NCBI GenBank assembly: GCA_051453625.1
Contig: JBOZIK010000001.1
Span: 282,749,693-282,797,852 of the forward strand
Direction of reading: 5' to 3'
From: Welwitschia mirabilis
Lineage: Eukaryota; Gnetophyta; Gnetopsida; Welwitschiales
DNA length: 48,160 bases
Notes under the pieces: model-generated
What the model was told of the DNA's origin: nothing
The model's input: only the letters and a program-made list of their open reading frames with translations
Database searches by the model: none
Translations under genes and position numbers: made by a program
Shown here: in pieces, positions 21,122 to 32,019 of the stretch
Layout: each line of letters begins with the position of its first letter
How positions within the stretch are numbered: position 1 is the stretch's first letter

Positions 21122-22746
21122 TTTTATATATTTCAAGTTTGAAACTATTTCTTAACATATTTAATGATTGTATATGAATATTTAGGAGGAATCATCATCT
21201 AAGGCTTCTTATTCATAAGGGAGGTAAAAGGCTTTTTCTCTACAAACTCTTTCTCATTTTCTACTTTAATCAAATAATGATGATAAGGTAAAGGAAGGAT
21301 ATCCTTTAATTATTCATAAGATAAAATATAGAATTATGATGTAATTGTATTCACATTTATAATCCTTTTCTATTCTATGGTTTCATGATTTTTATATTAG
21401 ATAACATTTCTCTATATTATAAAACTTTCCTAAGCTTTCTTTTTCTACTCCCACTTAGAAGAAATGTAAGTTAACTATGGATGAATAATAAAATATTTAT
21501 TTAAAGATAAACTAAGTGATCTTAATGGGTTTTTTCTTCTTAAGTGAATTAGAAATTCCAACTTTGACTAAATTTGTATAGGATTATTCTAATGGCATAA
21601 TATTTATTAACTCCTTTATGTAGATTTATAACTTATTTGCTACTCTATCATTTAATACAAGAACATTTATTACACTAATAGTAGTTTAATACTTCATGTT
21701 ATTTACTATTTTACATCCTCCTATAACATTAAAGGTATCACCTTCATCCTTCACTTTTGATATTAATAGGGCTATTTACACAATGATCACTTAATTGGTA
21801 CTAAAACTCTAAGCCCTAACTGCAAGCATTAATTAAGCTGAATAATTAGAAGGCCTAAATGTGAAGCATAACCTAAGTAGCCTTATTATGAGAATGCATT
21901 CATATTTTATGATTAACAAGGTTGCAATTTTGATGAGTATTTTCAACTAATTATATTAGATTATTTCTTTATCATTATCTTATGGATGATTCTTAGAACT
22001 ATATTTGTAAGAACGCTAAGCTAATAATTACTGAAACTTGAGGTACTTCATTGCATAACTCACCAAAATATGTGTTAATTTAAAACTTCTAAAATTTTTT
22101 TCCACATGCTAAAGATGATTTATCATCTTTATTTTCTTTCTAATGGTTTTTAACTTATATTGATAGGGTCATAACTATTTTCTGTATGCATCTTGATGTT
22201 TCACAAGTTGAGCTTGTTTTGCTTCATCTTGAAAATTAGTTCTTACATAACGAATAGGTATAAAATAAAGCTATCATAACTACTTTTACATAAAAATATG
22301 CCCATATAGCTAATTTGAAATGGATACTATGTCTTTGATTAAAAAGGCTTATCATAGTAAAGAAGGATTGATGCATATTTTACCATCACCAAAAGGTTTC
22401 TAAGGAGCATCTAGAGTAGTCTTTAAAGTTTATCATTAGATTTCTTAATCATTTTTATAGCAAATTAATTACCTTAAACAATCTTATTCTAGATGTTGAA
22501 AGGGATATAATCCTTAGTCCACTTAATCCTTCACCTAAAGGTTCATGCTCTATTGTATCTCAAGCTAGAGATGATTCTTGATTTGGGCTAAAACTTTCAT
22601 TATTCCTATCCTTATTCTTACATTTTATGAACTTATTTATTGCTTTTGTATTAATTTTGTTATTTCTTTTTTTAATTATTTATTTAGTTAATGAAGTGAT
22701 GTTCTACTTTCAAAAATAGTTATATGTACTTTCAGGTATTATTTTT
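21122..22746. other. Unassigned part of element B, no gene demonstrated
   Basis: Between the unassigned frame and the primer site. Scattered short open pieces occur on the plus strand, but frames switch often and I see no motif. It may be the decayed continuation of the antisense frame or the 5' leader of B. Confidence 0.35.
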
Positions 22747-22758
22747 CTCTGATACTAA
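22747..22758 (-). other. Element B primer binding site (tRNA-Met type)
   Basis: The minus strand reads TAGTATCAGAGA, compared with TGGTATCAGAGC. It lies three bases inside the inferred LTR edge at 22762, as usual for LTR elements. Changes: one G->A and one C->A. Confidence 0.7.
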
Positions 22759-22761
22759 TTA

Positions 22762-23197
22762 TGATGATTCTAATTTATTTTAGTAGATTTTTATTTGAAA
22801 ACTTAGAACCTCTAACATAGAACTCTTAACTGTGAAATGGGCTTCTAAAAAGAATAGAAAAGAGTTAATAGTCTATTTTAAAATGTTCTTGCTTTATTAA
22901 TCCTGATTTTAATAACACATTTCCATACTTAACATAAGGGTTTGATATACTAGACTTTTTAGGTCATACTAGCTTCAAGATCTAAGATTGCTAAGGGAAT
23001 ATATAAGCTTGAATATAACATAGTATACCCATGAAACTTTCATGCATGCTCTTTACTCTTCCATTTACCTTATTTAAATGATGGTAAAAGGCTATCATAT
23101 CATTTATTAAGAACTGTGGCTCTTCATTATTGAATACAATCAGTTCCATAAGGGATATACCCTTAAATGCATTTTTATATCTTTTAATAAAACATAA
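22762..23197 (-). repeat. Element B 5' LTR, first part
   Basis: Matches the left LTR from its first bases (TTAGTAGATTTTTA) up to CATAA at 23193-23197, where element C starts. The remaining 59 bases resume after C at 32020. Confidence 0.75.
23193..23197. repeat. Left copy of element C target site duplication (CATAA)
   Basis: CATAA lies directly before the TG start of the 5' LTR and again directly after the end of the 3' LTR (32015-32019). Confidence 0.85.
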
Positions 23198-24458
23198 TGT
23201 TGTAATATCAAATTGTTTGTTTTTTATGGGGTATTTTCAGTACTTTTGTAGGACATTTAGATAGGTTTGAGTGTAAATAAATGATTATTAAGAGTCAAGA
23301 AGAAAATCATGAAAACATGTTATTACCAGCATATTTAGAGGCATTTTGAATGATTTTTAGTACTTTACATTCTAAAAATCGTTTAATGATCTAGAAAGCC
23401 AATTTAACTTTATTGAAGAGCTTTAGAAGACTATAGTTTTCTTCATCATCTAGACGATAGTACATATGATACCACATATAAGCTAATAAGAATGTTGACC
23501 AAACCAAAGATGGAAGCTAATATCGGACCTCTCTTAATGTGGAATCATCTTCATCATAATTTAGATGATAATCAGGATAACAACTATTTTTTATCAACAC
23601 ATCAAACTTTACCAAAATTTTGTAATATGTCATGTGTTTTTTATGCATCACTAGGATTTTGTTGTATCTATTACATTTTCTATTATTAGAATGTTTTATT
23701 ATAATAAATACCTCCTTTACCATTGATTCAACTTTTATATTCTTTGGCATCTAAAAATATCATTAGAAGAGATCAAAGCAAAGGAGGTTCATCCATTATT
23801 GCAAAGAGGAACTTTCTTCATGTCAGGCTATTTATCCTTCATTAAGGTATTACTACTTTCTAATAAGGATGCTAGTTTGAAATTAATGGAAAGTTTCTTT
23901 TTAGTTTTATTCATGTGAATCTCCCTTATAGTTTATGTTGATTATGATTTAGTGTTAACTTCATAGTTGATATAGATCATGAGGACAACCTTTGTTAAGG
24001 TTGAAATCATTAGTTTAGGTTACACATTATATTGCATTTTATATTTCATATCTTAATCATTGCATGTTTTTCATATTCTGCTCAATGTACTTAATAGCTC
24101 AGGTTGGTTAGGGTTAGTGATAGTTTCAGTGATCGATCCAGGTTATGTAGAGTCAATATTTATGATAAGAGGATTTGATAGTTGGATAGATATTGCATTT
24201 AAAATAGCTTTCATTTGCATTGCATTAGTGTATTTACTTTGCATTATTTTCTTGCATTATTTTTTTATTTTTATGAACTTAAATGAAAAATATAAAATAC
24301 TTTGATAAACTTAATTCTCTAACTTTGTGTCTAGTGCCTTTGATAGATTACAAAATTTATATTAACTTCCATCTATACTAGTGTGTGTATTTTTCAAATA
24401 TTTGTGTTCACATGATTTAATTAAAGATATAAAAATTGCATAAATCTGCACCACAACA
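23198..24458 (+). repeat. Element C 5' LTR
   Basis: Starts TGTTGTAATATCAAATTG and ends CCACAACA. It aligns with 30729-32014 throughout and with 34268-35611. It holds two copies of an internal unit of about 107 bp carrying the degenerate palindrome TCATCTAGACGA (23446-23457) and TCATAATTTAGATGAT (near 23553). Several short open frames inside it, including one of 81 codons at 24060, are not conserved as frames in the other LTR. Confidence 0.9.
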
Positions 24459-24461
24459 TCT

Positions 24462-24479
24462 TAACATCATTATCGAGGA
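24462..24479 (+). other. Decayed tRNA-Asp primer binding site
   Basis: TAACATCATTATCGAGGA aligned with TGGCGCCGTTGCCGGGGA, the Athila/Tat primer site complementary to tRNA-Asp, gives ten matches and eight differences. All eight differences are G->A or C->T. The position, three bases after the LTR, is right. Confidence 0.8.
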
Positions 24480-24730
24480 GACTGCAAGAAGTTCAAGAAT
24501 TTTCATTACCCATATAAGTGCCTTAGATTTCAATTTAGGCTTTTTTTCCTAGTATTATTTTATTTTTATTATATATACCATAGTTTTTCTTTTTATAGTT
24601 TTTGATTTTCATTCTACAAATAATGTTTTGTCATTCCCTTCTTGTCCAGAAAACATGTGATAGATGATAAATTATAAAACTAGGGTTTTATTTTTCTTTA
24701 AAAAATCAATATTTTTGATCAATTCCTCTG

Positions 24731-24742
24731 TCATCTAGATGA
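24731..24742. repeat. Palindrome TCATCTAGATGA, copy 1
   Basis: Perfect 12-bp palindrome in the leader of element C. Identical copies lie at 26570, 29763 and 30517, and degenerate ones at 23446, 24839, 24852 and in the LTRs. Confidence 0.9.
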
Positions 24743-25323
24743 CTTAGGCAAATTACTATTAGTTTTTTTCCATATTTTTTTATAAATTTATTTTTTTGTG
24801 GTTTTGTTTTTCTTTTTTTTCTTTTTTAACATAAGCTATCATCTAGGGATATCATCTAGGCAATTATAAAGACAATAGTTGTATAGCCCTTTTTTATGAA
24901 CATGTAAAAACATGGTAAAATCTAATGAAAAGTGGAAATATCATAGGGAATAAGCATGATCAAGAAAATAGTAGACAAGGATTACTTAACCATAATATAA
25001 TTCAGGTATGCATAGCCTTATTATGTAAAATCCAAGGTTTGAAGAAATTTTTTTGTATTTGTGTTATTTCAAGAATAAAACTTTTTAAAACTTGTGAAAA
25101 TAATAAGAGAAAAAGAAAAATTCTTTTATCCCTTCTTCATTAAAAAGTATTTTTACATAGTACATCAAACATGATAGGTGCCTCTAATTCAAATGAGAAT
25201 GTTTCAATTTGAGATTTAATTACTAGAAAGAGATGTAAAAACTAAAAACCTTTTTATTTATCTTCTAGTAATGATGTAAAAGTTAGAATTGAGAATTCTT
25301 ATTATACATCCTTCTCATCTATA

Positions 25324-25490
25324 AATAATGATAAAAGGATCATTAGAAAAATATTAGATGAAAGAAGGAAAAACATAAGAATCTCTGAGGATAATGATAA
25401 AAGATCAATTTGAAAAATATTAATAGAAAAAAGGAGAAATGTAAGGATTACAGAGAATAATGAAAATAGAATAATTTAAGAAACATTTGC
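25324..25490 (+). repeat. 66-bp tandem repeat, about 2.5 copies
   Basis: Units start at 25324, 25390 and 25456 with (A/G)ATAATGATAAAAG or close variants. A unit of 66 bases is 22 codons, and the frame NDKRIIRKILDERRKNIRIS continues from copy to copy, so the repeat probably arose within a coding sequence. It forms the start of the decayed protein of element C. Confidence 0.8.
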
Positions 25491-25554
25491 ACAAAGAATG
25501 TGGGCAACACCAAATGATGTTGAGAATAGGAATTATGTCCCTTCCTCTTTTCAA

Positions 25555-25676
25555 CCTCCTTATAACCTCCTCCCACCCTGTCTTCTCCCTCCCCCTCCCC
25601 CCTCCCTCCCTCCCTTCCCCCCGTGCCCTCCCCCCCCATGCTCTCACCCACCACCCCCTAACCCACCTTTTGTTTC
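25555..25676 (+). repeat. C-rich polypyrimidine tract (G-rich on the minus strand)
   Basis: About 120 bases of C runs separated by T, A or single G, e.g. CTCCCTCCCTCCC and CCCTCCCCCCCATG, in an otherwise AT-rich window. The complement has many runs of three or more G at short spacing, the pattern that forms G-quadruplexes. It falls within the frame above and would encode a Pro/Ser/Leu-rich stretch; open frames seen on the minus strand here are low-complexity artefacts. Confidence 0.9.
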
Positions 25677-26569
25677 CTTCTTTTCAAGATTCATGAGAAA
25701 AGAACAATGAGGATTTTCAACATTTTAGGGATCTTGCCTCGTTTAGTAAAGCATCCTACAATCATTATAGTGAATCCCGTTCATCTTTTATGAATTACTA
25801 TCAAGAAGAATATCTATCTCTCACAAACTACTATGAAAAAAAATAACTTAATGAAAAAAATGCTTGACAAAATAAATAAGAGGCAAGAATATATCTACAA
25901 AAATTTAAAAAGTAAAAATAAGAACATAACAAATATGATTAAGATTCTTTAAAACAATTTAGTATAAAATTAACTATCTCAACATTCCTTTACAACTCAA
26001 ATCTATCCTATCACATTCCATCTTAAGAAGTATGAAGAAAACTTAGAAACTAATAGCAACAATTCTTGCTTACAAATAGAAAGTGTAATTTTGAATCAAC
26101 ATACAACATCCCACTTATTAGAAGATGGATAACAGAAGGATGACAATGATGATTTAACTCCAATTATTTAAAAATATGGATGAAGATGACTATTTATTAG
26201 ATGATTATATACTAGATTATAACTCCATTCACTTTATTTTAGAAAATGAAAATGAAATAAAGAAATTAATTCATGAAGAATATGGAAATTATATAATACA
26301 TGATTAAGATAATAATTACATTTGTCCTTCTGATAAATTTAATCAATTGAAAAATGATGATATGTAATAGAATGATGAGGAAGATGAGGAAGAAGAAGAT
26401 GATAATGATATTAAGATGCTAGATCATATCCCCAGTTTTCACTTACTTTATGATGAGTATGAATGTGTTGAACCTTTAATAAAATCTAATATATGAGATT
26501 AAGAGAGAATTTATTAATAAAGTAAAATCAATAGATAATTTTCATAATGAAGGAAGTCATCCAGCTCTA

Positions 26570-26581
26570 TCATCTAGATGA
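26570..26581. repeat. Palindrome TCATCTAGATGA, copy 2
   Basis: Exact copy inside the acidic-protein region, preceded by CTCTA and followed by TAGTCC. Confidence 0.9.
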
Positions 26582-27440
26582 TAGTCCAGAATAATAGTCA
26601 ATGATAATAATTCAATAATAGATAATAAAGATTACAATTTAGAATTAACTGAATTACTTAGTGAGGAAGAAGAATAATCAACTCAAGAAATATCAAAAAA
26701 TCTTCCATCGCATAATAAAGATAATGAAAAATTTTCTTTGTATGTTCTTTTAATGATATTTTTCTTTCCTACCAACTTATAGAATGATAATAATTCTCAA
26801 TAAAATAATAATGAGTATAACAAAGAAGAGGAAGATATAATTAACGATAATGATAAAGGCAATGAAGAAGAGGAAGATATTATTAAAGATAATAATGAAG
26901 AAAGTAAAGAAATAATTCAACCAAGTAATGATGAAGTTAACAATGAGGAGAAGAGAAATAAGGAAGAAAATATAGAAATTTAACCAAACTTAATAATATA
27001 TAGACTTATTTCTTGTAATGTAACAACTCAACATAAAGAGTCTACACATGCTTCTCCATCCCTTTTACTTATACTTTCATGCAAAACCACTAATAATATC
27101 TCTCCTTCTGTTTCTACTTCTACATTACCTTGTAATCTTGATAATGATAACATTTCTCAATCTCTTCCATTTTAACATTCAAGTAATTTCCCAAATTACT
27201 TCCCTTTCCTTGAATTTAATGAGATAAACAACCTTGAGAAATCTACTCCTAAAGTTTCTTAATCTTTTTGTTTTAAAACTCCATGTTATTTTCAAAGTAA
27301 TATCTTTCCTTTTTTTACTAAGTTCACTTTACCTTGTATTTTTAATGATTATTCTTTTGAAAAGAAAATCTTGGAATATCCTGAAATTCTAATTACGAAA
27401 AACCTTATCTTCATGATTCTAATCTTTTCTTGGAATTAAA

Positions 27441-28178
27441 GCTTAAGTATCTTCTTAAGTATGTTAAACTACATTAATCAACCATCCTAAGAAGTGTTCT
27501 AAAAAACCTAGGATCTCTAATAATATCATTAATGCCTGTCATTTTCAATATTAATTTTTCAATGAATTCTATGTTTCAAATTCTTTACATCATGAATTTG
27601 GTATGAGATTGTTTTCTACATGAATTATATGAATTTTTAATATCTTGTATTACTAATAAATCTTGTGGAGTCAAAATGCCATTTAGTCATGTTAATTGAA
27701 AAAAGCCTTACCTTTTTAATAAAAATCTCTATATTAAGTTGAATGTTACAAAAACTTCGAGGATCTTTTCTTTGAGTACTTCCTTGCATGAATTATATAA
27801 CAATCATTATAAATTATTCCACTTCAATAAGAGATTATTTTTCAATGAAATTTACTAACTCTTCATCTCTTATTTAAATTTTAAAATTTATGTTATCAAA
27901 TTTGTATTATTTTACTATTTTTACCTCTAATGTATTTTACTAAAAATGATTATATACATTTTATGTTTTATGAATTAGTATCCCTTTAGTTTAGTCCTCT
28001 TTGTTTTTTTAAAGAAAGTATACTACCCTAGGATCATAGACTTTGGAAAATAAACATTTATTTTTATTTCCTTTAAATAAAGTGTTGAATCTAAATAAAA
28101 CTTATTTTTTAAGTTTTCTTTGGTATTTTCTTCTGATTTTATGTTTTCATGCATTTGTCCTTGGTTTTTATTTTACAT
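27441..28178 (+). other. Element C internal sequence without recognisable domain
   Basis: Frames switch often and stops are frequent. This is where pol would be expected before the integrase end, but 740 bases are too few for protease, RT, RNase H and integrase, and no motif is visible. A large internal deletion is the simplest reading. Confidence 0.5.
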
Positions 28179-28250
28179 AGCAAGTTAAGATCTAGATGGT
28201 TTGGTCCTTATCTTTTAGAAAAGTACATTTTAATGGTCTAATTGAGACTT
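28179..28250 (+). pseudogene. Integrase C-terminal scrap of element C
   Basis: The plus strand reads SKLRSRWFGPYLLEKYI. In Athila/Tat and related gypsy polyproteins the integrase end carries 'PGKLRSRWxGPFxVxxVxPxGAVE', and the match through LRSRW-GP is close. It shows that C descends from an element with a full pol and fixes its coding strand as plus. Confidence 0.75.
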
Positions 28251-29762
28251 ATAATTTGAACATTAGGGAAATTTAAAGAAATGAATAAAGGATAGAAATC
28301 CATGATTCATTAAATATTAAAAATAATATAAGCACTTGTCTTAAAATTCATCTTATCATTATCCAAGTTTCTTCTTAGCCAATTCCTTTGGTGGACATCA
28401 TGCTATTACTTAAACATATTTAACTTAATTTTTATTTTACTTTATGAAGTTATCATGATTAGTGATCTTTTACTTAGCTATTTCAAACTAATAAAATTGG
28501 ATTCACATAATATTAATATATTTCTATATCTATGAACTACATTTTGAAGGAAGATGCTTTTATTTTTTATGTTCTCTATCAATGCTATGAATATTTAGTT
28601 GTTTAGTGGTGTTCTTCCTTATTTTTCATCTCATTTCTTTACCTTTATCATTGAGAGTATGTGGTCATGTGAGATTTATTTTGAAACAAAAAATAAATAA
28701 AGAAAATAAGAATAATTATCATAATCTATTATCTCTATGCTAAATACATGGTCACCATGATGTCCTACTACATTAGGATAAATTTTTAGAAGAGGAACCT
28801 TTGGTAGTGTTGGTAGCTATGGGAACTCCATTGGGGAATTAGTTGATCATGATTTATATGTTCTTGCTTCTATAACTATGGTTTCACTCCCCTCATAATG
28901 GATTAAAAATAATTATCGTTTTGAGGCTAGGGAATCAGAGGTATTTCTAGTATCAACAGAGGCATAGCTTGTTTCCTACAATCATTTAAGCTTACAGTAT
29001 TTCCACATGATCATTTTACTTTTGGGGATTTAGGTATGTCTTGGGGTATGGATAGGAGAGTCCATTTCCAAGTAGATTTTGATCTTATAATTCATTATTT
29101 AAGAACATTAATTACTTAGCATCATCATAATCACGGCCTATTTGAGTGTTACTTTATAAATTTTTTACATTATATGATGCATCATTAATTAAGTGATTTT
29201 ATGATTTATTCCAAGGGTTTTTTCTAGGTTTTAATTTATAGTAGGTACATAATATTATTCATATTCTTATTTATTTATTTTTATTTTTTTAGTTATTTTA
29301 TTTAGTATTTTAAAGCCACTTCTATACTTTTTCATTACAAATACATAGGACTTGATTATTTAGTAGTTTTCTTATTGATTTTTATTTTCACTTATAGTTT
29401 TTATTTTTAAGTGTTAACTTTATTTGAGAATTTTTCTAGATGACATTGTTTTAGTTTATGATGATAATTTTTCCCATCTTTTCAATTTTCTCTAATACAT
29501 TTGCTAATTTTCATTACCAATGATTCTTCCTATTTGGGGCATTCACATTACCCTATCATGAAATTTATTTTTCTCATCTTAAGTTCGTTTCAAAATTTAC
29601 CTCCTTTATCATTCCTTATTCCTTATGATTCTTAGCCATTTTCCATCTTTTAGACTTTTTGATAATTTTTTAAAACCTCCATGATCACATCTTAGCCTAA
29701 CTTATTCTACTTATGCTTTCATTTTTTTCTTGATATTTTGAAAAACACTTTCAGCCATCTTG

Positions 29763-29774
29763 TCATCTAGATGA
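29763..29774. repeat. Palindrome TCATCTAGATGA, copy 3
   Basis: Embedded in the longer palindrome TGTCATCTAGATGACA (29761-29776). Confidence 0.9.
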
Positions 29775-29963
29775 CATAATGGATAATAGATTAAAATGTT
29801 CCAAGAATCCTCTTTTTCATTTTTCATATTTTTTTTTAACTACTTCTAACCCTTCTATCACATAAAGACTATTACTCTAAGGCCTTTTCATATTACTTGT
29901 ATAAACTTAAATTATGTATTAATCTTTTTCTTCTTATGTTAATGTGATATAAGATGTATTAGA

Positions 29964-29984
29964 GGGGGGGGGGGGGTGGGGGGG
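29964..29984 (+). repeat. Poly-G run
   Basis: Thirteen G, one T, seven G, in AT-rich flanks. Exact length may be affected by sequencing error. Confidence 0.85.
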
Positions 29985-30516
29985 TTTGTACATATATTTT
30001 GAGTAAAAAATTTAAATTATAGAGGTTATTTTTGAAATTTCATAATACATATTTGTAATGTACTAGTTTGATTATGATCACTTATTATTTGAGTGACTTG
30101 CATTATGGACATTATTCAATAAACCATGTACTTGATAGTAGAATAGTTATAACATTCTTTTTTGTAGATGCAGCCTAGGAAATTCAAGAGATCATGAATG
30201 AGGGAAATAATATTATGATTATTTTTGATGTATTTACCTTTGTGGATTGTGCTTATAATCAATGTTTTATTTATGAATTTTTTTGAGTTATTACCTTTTT
30301 TTAATTATACATGCATATCAATTATCTAAGTTATTATGGTGCTATCTTATGTTGAATCTTCTTCTCATGATATTTAATATTTAATTCTTTGATGTGCTAA
30401 ATGTTTTAAGTAAGGGGCTAATGCACTAGTAAGTTTTTTGATCTTATTTTATAATGAGCATAATCATAGAAATTTGATTTTATAGTATGATTTTTAAAAT
30501 TTTATTATCCCCATAA

Positions 30517-30528
30517 TCATCTAGATGA
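30517..30528. repeat. Palindrome TCATCTAGATGA, copy 4
   Basis: Exact copy about 200 bases before the 3' LTR, followed by CACACC. Confidence 0.9.
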
Positions 30529-30716
30529 CACACCAAATGTCAGCAAGATTACATTATCCATCAAGATAAAACATTCTATTTATTATATTCTGAGATTTAA
30601 TCCTACATAATGAGATCTATGAACTTGATTTACATATCCCTAGTTAATGTTTATCTTAGTTAATTTGGCTCATAATTATAATTATTTGCCTACTTTATCA
30701 TGGACAGATAAGATTA

Positions 30717-30728
30717 CACAAGGGGCTA
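30717..30728 (+). other. Element C polypurine tract
   Basis: ACACAAGGGGCTA directly precedes the TG of the 3' LTR. The AAGGGG core and position fit the plus-strand primer of LTR elements. Confidence 0.75.
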
Positions 30729-30888
30729 TGTTATGATTCCAAATTATACGTTTTTTATGGAGTATTTTGAGTACTTTATAAGACATTTAGATAGGTTTAA
30801 GTGGAAATCAACAATTATTAAGAGTTAAGGAGAAAATCATGAAAACTTGTAATTTCCAATAATTTTAAAGGCATTTATGATATTTGAT

Positions 30889-30997
30889 NNNNNNNNNNNN
30901 NNNNNNNNNNNNNNNNNNNNNNNNNNNNNNNNNNNNNNNNNNNNNNNNNNNNNNNNNNNNNNNNNNNNNNNNNNNNNNNNNNNNNNNNNNNNNNNNN
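30889..30997. other. Assembly gap (109 N)
   Basis: Unresolved bases in the 3' LTR of element C, covering the first of its palindrome-bearing subrepeats. Confidence 0.99.
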
Positions 30998-31701
30998 TCA
31001 TATGTAAGCTGATAAGGATGCTAACTAGACCAAAGATGAAAGTTGATATGAGACCTCTCTAGATGTGGCATTGTCCCTACCATCATCCAAATGAAAGTCA
31101 AGATGACAATTATTTTTATTCAATGAATCAAACTTCATCAAACATCTATAATGTATCATGTGCTTCTTATGTGCTACTAGGATTTCTGTCATGTCTAATA
31201 GGTTTTCTATTATTAGGATGTTTTATTCTAATAAATGCCTCTTTTATTATTGCTTTGGATTTTGCCTTATTTAGTACCTAAAAATCTCATAATAGGAGAA
31301 AAAAGGATAGGAGATCCATCCATTATTGTAGAGAGGGATCTTCCTTGGTTTTGACCTATGTATTCTTCATTAGGCTGCTTCTGCTTTGTAAGAAGGATGT
31401 TGGTTCAAAATAGTTTTATTCATGTGCATCTCCCTTATGGTTTTTATTGGTTATAATTTAGTGATAGCTTTATGGTTGATATAGATCATGAAGTCAACCT
31501 TTATTAAGATTGAAATCATTAGTTTATGTTTTGCGTTTTGCATTTTACATTTCATAGCTTAATCATTGCATGTTTTTCATATTCTATTTGATGTACTTAA
31601 TGGCTTAGGTTCATTATGGCTAGTGATAGTTTTCTTAATTGATCTAGGTTATGCAAGACTGATCTTTGTGATAAGATGAATTGGTAGTTAGATAGATATT
31701 A

Positions 31702-31793
31702 CATTTAGAATAGTTTTCATTTGCATTGTATTAGTATGTTTAATTTTCATTTAGAATAGTTTTCATTTGCATTGTGTTAGTATGTTTAATTTT
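31702..31793. repeat. 46-bp tandem duplication in the C 3' LTR
   Basis: CATTTAGAATAGTTTTCATT starts at 31702 and again at 31748; the copies differ at one or two bases. The 5' LTR has only one version, so the duplication arose after insertion, or was lost from the other LTR. Confidence 0.9.
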
Positions 31794-32014
31794 CATTGTT
31801 TTCTTATGTTATTTTCTTATTTTCATGAACCTAAATAGCAAATATAAAAATACTTTTCTAAAATTAATTCTTTAACTTTAAGCCTAGTGCCTTCAATGGA
31901 TTATGACATTCAAGTTAAGTCTCATCTATACTAGTATGTGTATTTGTGCAAATAGTTTTAATTGACATGATTTGGTTAAGGACTTAAAAAAATGCATAAA
32001 TAAGCATCATAATA

Positions 32015-32019
32015 CATAA
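32015..32019. repeat. Right copy of element C target site duplication (CATAA)
   Basis: Identical to 23193-23197. Confidence 0.85.

Larger units (their letters stand above)
25320..27440 (+). pseudogene. Element C: large decayed frame for an unassigned basic-Pro-acidic protein
   Basis: Plus-strand coding texture is clear in blocks. From the N-terminus these are: 22-residue basic repeats (25324-25490); MWATPNDVENRNYVPSSFQP (25498-25557); a Pro-rich stretch from the C-rich tract; FRDLASFSKASYNHYSESRS and NYYQEEYLSLTNYYEKK (25724-25841); a Ser/Asn/Asp-rich part; DEDDYLLDDYILDYNSIHFI to LYDEYECVEPLIKSN (26179-26493, one frame, three stops); and then one frame from 26819 to 27438 with only three internal stops, beginning NKEEEDIINDNDKGNEEEED and continuing through PSLLLILSCKTTNNISPSVS and EINNLEKSTPKVS. 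I do not recognise it. Loosely it recalls the acidic linker found after gag in some plant LTR elements, but no zinc knuckle, protease or RT is visible. Frameshifts separate the blocks; the protein is not made. Confidence 0.6.
28260..30716 (+). other. Element C 3' region between pol end and polypurine tract
   Basis: About 2.4 kb. Athila-type elements often have an env-like ORF or long untranslated region here. I see only short open pieces (for example around 28790-29080) and recognise no domain. Two exact TCATCTAGATGA palindromes and a poly-G run lie here. Confidence 0.45.
23198..32014 (+). mobile_element. Element C: Athila/Tat-type LTR retrotransposon derivative, complete ends
   Basis: C has a 5' LTR at 23198-24458, a tRNA-Asp primer site at 24462-24479, an internal region, a polypurine tract at 30717-30728, a 3' LTR at 30729-32014, and the 5-bp duplication CATAA on both sides. 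It sits in the 5' LTR of element B, whose sequence continues exactly across it. Total 8.8 kb. The Asp primer site is typical of the Athila/Tat branch of Ty3/gypsy. The internal region shows a decayed acidic protein frame (about 25,320-27,440) and an integrase C-terminal scrap (28179-28217); I see no protease, RT or RNase H, so it is probably a deletion derivative or non-autonomous. By eye the two LTRs agree at roughly 80% in the first 130 bases, so the insertion is old. Confidence 0.9.
30729..32014 (+). repeat. Element C 3' LTR
   Basis: Starts TGTTATGATTCCAAATTA and ends GCATCATAATA, where the usual CA end has become TA. It aligns with the 5' LTR except for a gap at 30889-30997 and a 46-bp duplication at 31702-31793 that the 5' LTR lacks. 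Confidence 0.9.

Noticed and set aside
24060-24305. 81-codon hydrophobic frame resembling a membrane protein
   Set aside because: It lies inside the C 5' LTR; the same region of the 3' LTR is full of stops and frameshifts, so there is no sign that it is an LTR-encoded protein.
25420-25710. Gly/Arg-rich minus-strand and Pro-rich plus-strand open frames
   Set aside because: They are created by the low-complexity C-rich tract, which lacks A/T-rich stop codons.
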